Of a DNA stretch of 18,549 nucleotides, positions 6,448-11,706 are shown piece by piece. The stretch spans positions 1 through 18,549 of the forward strand of contig JBMNIQ010000001.1 of assembly GCA_050951095.1 (NCBI GenBank), read 5' to 3'. The translations under genes were made by a program, and so were the position numbers. Origin of the DNA: UMGS1519 sp050951095 (lineage in GTDB: Bacteria > Actinomycetota > Coriobacteriia > Coriobacteriales > Eggerthellaceae). The notes below the pieces were generated by a model, which had not been told where the DNA came from, did not search any database, and saw only the letters and a list, made by a program, of their open reading frames with translations. Position 1 is the stretch's first letter. Every line of letters starts with the position of its first letter.

Positions 6448-6962
6448 CGTCCGCCTTCTCCCCTTCCCGACGGCACCGCATTCACCAGATAGCAGACAGC
6501 CGCCGCCAGGGCGTCTGCCGCATGATCCGGATGCGGTTCCTCTTCCAGATTCAATAGCTGCCGCATCATGTACTGCACTTGGCGCTTGTCCGCCTGACCG
6601 GTGCCCACCACCGTCTGCTTGATGGTGGAAGGCGCGTATTCACCCAGGTCAAGCCCATGCTCGGCACAGGCGACCAACGCTGCCCCGCGCGCCTGCCCCG
6701 TGGCGAATGCGCTGGTGGTGTTGTTGCCGAACCAGACGGTCTCGATTCCGACGGCATACGGCCGGTACCGTTCGATAACGGCACCCACCTGCTGGTATAT
6801 CTTCAGCAAGCGCCGATGCAACGGCGTGTCGCTGCACGTGGCCACGCATCCATATGCCACGCAGCGAAAGCGCATGCCGTTGCGCTCCACCAATCCCCAT
6901 CCGGTATGGGCCAGACCGGGATCAATACCCAGCACGACGTCCCGGGATCCATTCGTTCGCAC
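6444..6962 (-). CDS. ruvC: Holliday junction resolvase RuvC
   Basis: RuvC is the dimeric endonuclease that cuts Holliday junctions. The 172-aa protein has GIDPG with Asp14, VGIETVW with Glu74, and the C-terminal motif DHAADALA. The third acidic ligand of the E. coli enzyme aligns with His147 here, as in Thermus thermophilus RuvC, where the active site is Asp/Glu/His/Asp; the fourth ligand is Asp150. Translation starts at GTG behind AAAGGA with a 7-base spacer. It is the first gene of the ruvC-ruvA-ruvB operon and lies directly behind a LexA-controlled promoter (see 6996-7019). Confidence 0.97.
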   Translation of the reverse strand: MRTNGSRDVVLGIDPGLAHTGWGLVERNGMRFRCVAYGCVATCSDTPLHRRLLKIYQQVGAVIERYRPYAVGIETVWFGNNTTSAFATGQARGAALVACAEHGLDLGEYAPSTIKQTVVGTGQADKRQVQYMMRQLLNLEEEPHPDHAADALAAAVCYLVNAVPSGRGEGGR

Positions 6963-6995
6963 GCTTAGTTCCTTTCGATGCTGCTATTGCAAATG

Positions 6996-7009
6996 CAAAC
7001 ATTTGTTCG
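6996..7009 (-). promoter_or_regulatory. LexA (SOS) box upstream of ruvC
   Basis: The minus-strand sequence CGAACAAATGTTTG is a full match to the Gram-positive LexA/DinR consensus CGAACRNRYGTTYG. It begins one base after the -10 hexamer of the ruvC promoter and would cover the transcription start, the usual place for repression. This indicates SOS control of ruvCAB. Confidence 0.85.
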
Positions 7010-7010
7010 C

Positions 7011-7019
7011 AGTATAGCA
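7011..7019 (-). promoter_or_regulatory. Extended -10 promoter of the ruvCAB operon
   Basis: TGCTATACT on the minus strand is an extended -10 (TGn plus TATACT). The -35 region (about 7034-7039, ATTTTT) is weak, as often with extended -10 promoters. The predicted transcription start falls inside the LexA box. Confidence 0.7.
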
Positions 7020-7115
7020 CACGGAATGCAGCGAAAAATGTGCACGGCCGCGCGCATGGGGAACTTCCACGATACGTCCTTGGAAGCAGTCGCAGCGCCC
7101 CGTGCCGCGTACGGG

Positions 7116-7151
7116 CTTTTCGCCGCCTCCCGCCGATGCGCGGGCGAAAAG
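7116..7151 (+). promoter_or_regulatory. Hairpin in the ruvC-thrC intergenic region
   Basis: A perfect 9-bp inverted repeat (CTTTTCGCC at 7116-7124, GGCGAAAAG at 7143-7151) with an 18-base loop. Just after it GGCGG (7152-7156) can pair with either of two downstream CGCC blocks. If thrC transcription starts upstream, this is a structured leader; if it starts at 7198-7203, it is upstream DNA. No T-run follows, so it is not a normal terminator. Confidence 0.35.
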
Positions 7152-7197
7152 GGCGGATATCGCCGAATGCCGCCATCATGCATGCAGAAGCGCATAG

Positions 7198-7203
7198 TAT
7201 ACT
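7198..7203 (+). promoter_or_regulatory. Candidate -10 of thrC
   Basis: TATACT about 105 bases before the thrC start; no good -35 at 16-18 bases upstream. It is the best -10 match on the plus strand in this gap. Confidence 0.4.
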
Positions 7204-7308
7204 TTTTTGTTATCCGAAGCCGTAGCAGGCGCCTCCGAAGCCGACATGCTCGCCGATGCCCGAACGGCCTTCGGAATTGAGGCGAATCCACCGAAGGGAA
7301 CACAGAAG

Positions 7309-8853
7309 ATGTCGCAGAACCTTTATATCGATACGCGCGGACGCTGCGCGGAGCCCGTCCCCTATACGCAGGCCGTCATCGACGGCCTGGCCGAAGGCGG
7401 CGGACTGTACGTGGCCCAGAATATTCCCCATATGGACTTGGACGACATCTTGTCCCTGGCGAAGCTGCCGTATCGCCAGCGCGCCGCTGCCGTATATCGT
7501 GCATTCGACGTGGACTTGGACGATGCCGTCATCGACTCCATCATGGAGGGATCCTACGGCACGAACTTCGACGATGAGCGCATCTGCCCCATCACCTCCC
7601 TTGATGACAACACGCATGTGCTGGAGCTTTGGCATGGCCCCACCAGCGCATTCAAGGACATGGCGCTGCAATGCCTGCCGCGCTGCTTCTCCGCGGCGGT
7701 GAAGCAGCAGCAGGAGCAGGGCAGGCTGGACCACGACTTCCTGATTCTGGTTGCCACGTCCGGCGATACCGGCAAGGCGGCTCTGGAAGGCTTCAAGGAC
7801 CAGGACCATGTGAGCATCGGCGTCATGTACCCGGACGGCGGCGTTAGCGACATCCAATATCGCCAGATGGCCACGCAGGCGGGCAACAACGTCAAGGTCT
7901 GGGCCGTTCGCGGCAACTTCGATGACTGCCAGACGGGCGCAAAGGCCGTGTTCAACGACAACGCATTCGCCAACGAGCTGCAGAACAACTACCGCATTGC
8001 CCTGTCCAGTGCGAACTCCATCAACTGGGGCCGCCTGATGCCGCAGATCGTCTACTACGTTTCCAGCTATGCCCAGCTGGTTGCGGACGGGAAAGTGGAG
8101 CCCGGGAAGCCCATTGACGTGTGCGTTCCCACGGGCAACTTCGGCAACATCCTGGCAGCCTGGTACGCGAAGCAGATGGGCACGCCCATCGAGCGCCTGC
8201 TGTGCGCCAGCAACGAGAACCGCGTGCTGACGGACTTCATCAACACGGGCGTGTACGACATCTCCGACCGCGAGTTCGTGCTGACGCCGTCGCCGTCCAT
8301 GGACATCCTGGTCTCTTCGAACCTGGAGCGCCAGCTGTTCGAGCTGACCGGCCGCAATGCCAAGGCAATCGCCGGATGGATGGAAGATCTGAACAAGCGC
8401 AAGCATTTCGAGATCGACGGCGATACGCTGGAGAAGCTGCATGCCGACTTCGCCTCCGATTCCGTGAACAGCAAGGATTGTCTGAAGACGATCAAGGACG
8501 TCTACGACCGCTATGGGTATCTGCTTGACCCGCACAGCGCCGTGGCCTTCCGCGTTGCCCAGAACCTGCGCGGCAGCAATCCTGTGCTGATTGCCAGCAC
8601 GGCGCATTGGGCGAAGTTCGGCGCCAACGTCTACCGTGCGCTTCACGACCTTGCCCCGCACGACGAGCTGCCCGAAGATGTGGCCGCGCTGAGCGGATGC
8701 GACCTCAATCGCTTGGTTGAGCGCGAAACGGGCTGCGGTCCCATTCCTGCCGGCCTTGCCGAGCTGGACAGCCTGCCCATCCGCTTCACGGAAGTCATCG
8801 ATGGCAACACGGGCGCCATCGAGAACGCCGTTCGCGAGATGCTGAGCGAATAA
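7309..8853 (+). CDS. thrC: Threonine synthase
   Basis: ThrC converts O-phosphohomoserine to threonine with pyridoxal phosphate. Visible: the N-terminal dimerisation domain, then HGPTSAFKDMA with the PLP-binding Lys116, ATSGDTGKAALEGF (149-162), the SSANSINWGRLMPQ stretch (233-246) and the phosphate-binding loop PTGNFGN (274-280). At 514 aa it belongs to the long-chain type of threonine synthase found in clostridia, coriobacteria and yeasts. The frame is open from 7207, but the ATG at 7309 gives the family start MSQNLYIDTRG and has AGGGA 9 bases upstream. No threonine-rich leader peptide or T-box was seen upstream. nudC follows after 23 bases and is probably co-transcribed. Confidence 0.96.
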   Translation: MSQNLYIDTRGRCAEPVPYTQAVIDGLAEGGGLYVAQNIPHMDLDDILSLAKLPYRQRAAAVYRAFDVDLDDAVIDSIMEGSYGTNFDDERICPITSLDDNTHVLELWHGPTSAFKDMALQCLPRCFSAAVKQQQEQGRLDHDFLILVATSGDTGKAALEGFKDQDHVSIGVMYPDGGVSDIQYRQMATQAGNNVKVWAVRGNFDDCQTGAKAVFNDNAFANELQNNYRIALSSANSINWGRLMPQIVYYVSSYAQLVADGKVEPGKPIDVCVPTGNFGNILAAWYAKQMGTPIERLLCASNENRVLTDFINTGVYDISDREFVLTPSPSMDILVSSNLERQLFELTGRNAKAIAGWMEDLNKRKHFEIDGDTLEKLHADFASDSVNSKDCLKTIKDVYDRYGYLLDPHSAVAFRVAQNLRGSNPVLIASTAHWAKFGANVYRALHDLAPHDELPEDVAALSGCDLNRLVERETGCGPIPAGLAELDSLPIRFTEVIDGNTGAIENAVREMLSE

Positions 8854-8876
8854 CTGCCATAGGAAGGAGTCGCTCC

Positions 8877-9800
8877 ATGATGTTGCACGATATTCAGGGA
8901 GTCTATTCCAACCATTACCAGGAGAAGGACCCGCATCCCCGCGATCGGGTTCTTTCCTTTTCCGGATCGACGCTGCTCATGAAGCGTCGCGGTGAGGAAA
9001 TCGCGTTGCCCACCGTCTCCGAATACGATTTGGACGACCGCAACGCCACGTACCTGTTCTCCATAGACGACTGCGCGTATTTCCTGGATCGTGCTCCGGG
9101 CAATTTGCAAGACGATGCTACCCGCACGCTGCTGGGGCAGCACGGCATCGATGCCGGTCAAACGGGTACCGGACGAAATGCAGCGCCTGCCGAATACGCA
9201 TACCAGCCCCTGGAAAATTTCCAGTGGATACAGCCGAGAGATACCCGCTTCGCCGTAGAGGTGGGCTGGCAGCTTTCCCACTGGTATGCGGATAACCGCT
9301 TCTGCGGACGATGCGGCGCACCGACGGAAGCCGACCATGTCGAGCGCATGCTGCGCTGCCCGGAATGCGGCAACATGATCTACCCGAAAATCAGCCCCGG
9401 CATCATCGTGGGCATCATCGACGGCGACAAGCTGCTGCTGACCCGCTATGCCGGAAGGGGCTTCAAGGCATGGGCCCTGGTGGCGGGCTTCACGGAAATC
9501 GGCGAGCCGCTGGAGGACACCGTGCGCCGCGAGGTCATGGAGGAAGTGGGCCTGCACGTGAAGAACATCACGTACTTCACGAACCAGCCCTGGATGCGCT
9601 CCGCCTCTTTGCTAGTGGGCTTCTTCGCCGAGGTCAACGGAAGCCCCAGCATCACCGTTGATCACAGCGAACTGGCGGAAGCAGCCTGGGTTCCCTGGCA
9701 CGACGTGCCGCACGAGCCGAACGGCTACAGCATGACAAGCGCTATGATGCATGCGTTCTATGAGAACCACGACCATTTGGAGCGCCTGATCCATTCTTAG
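8877..9800 (+). CDS. nudC: NADH pyrophosphatase / NAD-RNA decapping Nudix hydrolase (NudC family)
   Basis: NudC-type enzymes hydrolyse NAD(H) to NMN(H) and AMP and remove NAD caps from RNA. The order is as expected: an N-terminal beta domain (1-130), a four-Cys zinc ribbon (Cys143, Cys146, Cys161, Cys164), and a Nudix domain whose box is complete (Gly204, Glu210, Arg218-Glu219, Glu222-Glu223, Gly225). The NADH-specific motif that in E. coli reads SQPWPFPxS is only partly kept here: NQPW followed by MRSAS. So the family is sure but strict NAD(H) preference less so. The ATG at 8877 has GGAAGGAG 8 bases upstream. Length 307 aa is slightly above E. coli (257). Its last 59 bases overlap, tail to tail, the zinc-ribbon gene on the other strand. 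Confidence 0.9.
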   Translation: MMLHDIQGVYSNHYQEKDPHPRDRVLSFSGSTLLMKRRGEEIALPTVSEYDLDDRNATYLFSIDDCAYFLDRAPGNLQDDATRTLLGQHGIDAGQTGTGRNAAPAEYAYQPLENFQWIQPRDTRFAVEVGWQLSHWYADNRFCGRCGAPTEADHVERMLRCPECGNMIYPKISPGIIVGIIDGDKLLLTRYAGRGFKAWALVAGFTEIGEPLEDTVRREVMEEVGLHVKNITYFTNQPWMRSASLLVGFFAEVNGSPSITVDHSELAEAAWVPWHDVPHEPNGYSMTSAMMHAFYENHDHLERLIHS

Positions 9801-10329
9801 GCTTCGCATCCGCATGCCTGTGCGGCTGCGTATGCTGCCGCCTGTCACCCGACCGTTTCTTCTGGCGGCCGGGCGTCGTTCCTTCTGCGCATGCAGCAGG
9901 CTGCTCCTTCGCGTGCGAATCGCGTCCCCCTTCTCCGGAATCTGCCTGCTGACAAGGATGCGACGGCTCTGTCAGGGGTACCAGTCGGACATCCACCATC
10001 ACGCGATACCCCAGGGTATCGAACAGCGTCCCGTCCTGCTGATACACGGGGGCAGCCGCCCGCTCTGGCACCACGAGCTCGGCATCGACCGGCGCGGGAA
10101 CATGGGCGGTGGGTGCCGCAACGGGCAACGAGACAGACTGCGGCGCATGCCGCGATGCAAAAGCCGCACCGCCTTCCTGGAACGGATCGTCCGGTTTCTG
10201 CTGCGTAACCTCGCGCTGCGGCGTTCCCCCTGCGGTCCCTACGTCATCTTTTCCGAATCGATGCAGGCACCCGTAGCAGATCTCCATGTCGTCAAAGCAT
10301 CGCGCCTTGCAGACGGGGCAGGTCTTCAT
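9742..10329 (-). CDS. Zinc-ribbon protein, last gene of the tad operon
   Basis: A 195-aa protein of unknown function. It begins with a four-Cys zinc ribbon (Cys4, Cys7, Cys18, Cys21; Cys11 extra). A Pro/Ala/Gln-rich linker (about 28-90) follows, then a short patch that looks folded (about 95-120, TLFDTLGYRVMVDVRLVPL), then a very polar, basic, low-complexity tail. No signal peptide or membrane helix. Its ATG overlaps the DUF192 stop (ATGA), which fixes the start and shows coupling; AAAGGA lies upstream. The tail runs 59 bases into the 3' end of nudC on the opposite strand, so the true end is certain only if the frame is intact. No function can be assigned. Confidence 0.75.
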   Translation of the reverse strand: MKTCPVCKARCFDDMEICYGCLHRFGKDDVGTAGGTPQREVTQQKPDDPFQEGGAAFASRHAPQSVSLPVAAPTAHVPAPVDAELVVPERAAAPVYQQDGTLFDTLGYRVMVDVRLVPLTEPSHPCQQADSGEGGRDSHAKEQPAACAEGTTPGRQKKRSGDRRQHTQPHRHADAKPKNGSGAPNGRGSHRTHAS

Positions 10330-10730
10330 CTTTCGTCCTTTCTCGAATGGGCAGGCGCATCCGCCGCCCTGAATCCACCTAATTCCAGGCATTCGCCCTC
10401 TTCGAACCAGACCTCGCGCGGTACGGCAAAGCGCTCCAACACAGCGACTGCCTGCGCATTGCGTACGCGCCTGTTCGGCAGGACATCGCGGCACGATTGG
10501 ATGATCCTGCCGTGTTCGTCCACAAACGCCACATCGATGGCGTACCCCATGCCGAACGTGTGAATATCGCGGCAGGGCGCCAACATCAGCACGGAATCGC
10601 TTTCGGGAGACATCAGCAGTCCGCGCAATCGGCTGGTCAGGCGCGTTGCCAGCACAAGCCGTGAAGCGGGAAAGCCGTCTACCGGAAGCTTCGCGTATGG
10701 CAGCATCCGCCCTTGCGCGCCCGACCGCAC
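10326..10730 (-). CDS. DUF192 family protein
   Basis: DUF192 proteins are small beta-barrel proteins of unknown function. The hallmark is clear: LRGLLM (35-40), PC (52-53), IHTFGMGYAIDVAFVD (56-71) and a proline-containing VLPNRRV. 134 aa, no signal peptide, whereas many DUF192 proteins are exported. I chose the GTG at 10730 because GGGAGG lies 8 bases upstream, overlapping the previous gene's stop; an ATG at 10706 with AAGGGCGG before it is a fair alternative, and an ATG at 10769 would overlap the previous gene. It overlaps the zinc-ribbon gene by 4 bases, and both ride on the Tad pilus operon. Confidence 0.82.
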   Translation of the reverse strand: MRSGAQGRMLPYAKLPVDGFPASRLVLATRLTSRLRGLLMSPESDSVLMLAPCRDIHTFGMGYAIDVAFVDEHGRIIQSCRDVLPNRRVRNAQAVAVLERFAVPREVWFEEGECLELGGFRAADAPAHSRKDER

Positions 10731-10738
10731 CCTGTTGG

Positions 10739-10744
10739 CCTCCC
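10739..10744 (-). promoter_or_regulatory. Ribosome binding site supporting the GTG start of the DUF192 gene
   Basis: GGGAGG on the minus strand, 8 bases before GTG at 10730 and adjoining the TAG stop of the preceding gene. It favours this start over the two in-frame ATGs. Confidence 0.6.
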
Positions 10745-11241
10745 TACTGCGAAGACTCGCTTGCAGCATTCCCATCACCCCGATCCAACACCACAACCAC
10801 CGAGGTGTCGTCGCCTACGGCAGTGCAATCCACGTATGCCCAGGTATAAGCCCCCTCTTGTTTCAGAAAAGATGTCCGGTTTCCCTGCCCGCTCTCGATG
10901 TACGTCCAGCCGTTCTCCTGCAGGCGGCCCTTGCACAGCTCCATGGTGTCTTCCGGAGCGCCCGAGCAGACCATGCCGACTACCCTTCCATCCGGAGTAT
11001 GCTGCAGCTGCCCGAATCCCTCCGTCGAGAACACGGAGCTTTCGAAATCCGCCGGCACCCCCGCTTCCGACGAGCCGAATATACCCGAACCCCGGCTTGC
11101 CGCCTGCACCATCTGCGCAGCGGTAACGGTACCCGTATCGCCCTGATCGCCTGCAACGGCATCGGCGATGCCGTCAGATCCGGCAAGCGCTGCAACTATC
11201 GCCACGGCAATGAGCGTTCCCCTTACCGTTTCTTTCCTCAT
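10744..11241 (-). CDS. Small exported protein of the tad operon, unknown function
   Basis: 165 aa, not recognised. It has a short basic start, a hydrophobic stretch (9-20) and a plausible signal-peptidase site after Ala-Val-Ala (28-30), so it is probably exported or anchored outside the membrane. The rest is one small domain: GQLQHTPDGRVVGMVCSG (77-94), then a helix with Cys103 and a C-terminal strand pair with Cys139; the three cysteines (92, 103, 139) could form one disulfide. It starts behind a near-perfect AGGAGGGT and sits 11 bases after the TadE-like gene. Position suggests a pilus accessory role; that is inference. Confidence 0.8.
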   Translation of the reverse strand: MRKETVRGTLIAVAIVAALAGSDGIADAVAGDQGDTGTVTAAQMVQAASRGSGIFGSSEAGVPADFESSVFSTEGFGQLQHTPDGRVVGMVCSGAPEDTMELCKGRLQENGWTYIESGQGNRTSFLKQEGAYTWAYVDCTAVGDDTSVVVVLDRGDGNAASESSQ

Positions 11242-11252
11242 AGCTACCCTCC

Positions 11253-11693
11253 TTAGAACAGCACGCCTGGTTTATAAGGACTCACCACCAGGGATGTCGT
11301 ATGTTGCAGATGCGGCAACGACACGCCCAGGATGGAACTGCGAAGCCCCAGCCCGAACAGATTCGGGGCATATTCCAACGTCGCATCGAAACGCACCATG
11401 CCCCCATCCTGGTTCGAGGAAGTCACGGATACCGACGTCGTATCGCTTGAGAATTCCGCTTCCAAGGCCGATTGGATACGCGGTCCGGCCGCCGCACCCG
11501 TTTCGCCGTATCCCGGCGATGCCGCATACGTGCGGATGGCATTTTTCGCCTGCACGTCGAATCCCGCGCACTCGGAGAAGAAGAGGACCGCATTCACCGC
11601 AATACAGGCAATAATGACCATGATTGGGAACATCGCCATGAACTCCATGGTCATCTGGCCCTTCGAATACCTTGCCGACGCGATTGCAAGCAT
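11253..11693 (-). CDS. TadE-like minor pseudopilin
   Basis: A 146-aa pseudopilin. A short basic leader ends at Gly12, followed by QMTMEF with Glu17 at position +5, then a hydrophobic helix (about 20-40): the layout of a TadE/TadF protein cleaved by the prepilin peptidase. A small extracytoplasmic domain follows. In Tad systems TadE/TadF are needed for assembly of the Flp fibre. The start is the ATG at 11693, 5 bases after GGAGGTGA; an ATG five codons upstream (11708) would overlap the preceding gene and lacks such a site. It is the second TadE-like gene of the operon. Confidence 0.87.
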   Translation of the reverse strand: MLAIASARYSKGQMTMEFMAMFPIMVIIACIAVNAVLFFSECAGFDVQAKNAIRTYAASPGYGETGAAAGPRIQSALEAEFSSDTTSVSVTSSNQDGGMVRFDATLEYAPNLFGLGLRSSILGVSLPHLQHTTSLVVSPYKPGVLF

Positions 11694-11698
11694 GTTCG

Positions 11699-11706
11699 TC
11701 ACCTCC
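11699..11706 (-). promoter_or_regulatory. Ribosome binding site deciding the TadE-like start
   Basis: GGAGGTGA on the minus strand, 5 bases before the ATG at 11693; its final TGA is the stop codon of the preceding 707-aa gene, a compact coupling arrangement. Confidence 0.75.

Noticed and set aside
7020..7308. T-box or Thr-attenuator peptide for thrC
   Set aside because: No T-box core sequence and no short frame rich in Thr codons was found.
7210..8661. A 483-codon open frame on the minus strand across thrC
   Set aside because: Antisense to a complete threonine synthase with the PLP lysine motif; no recognisable domain.
9801..9875. Stem GCCGCC/GGCGGC after nudC as a terminator
   Set aside because: Large loop and no T-run on either strand.
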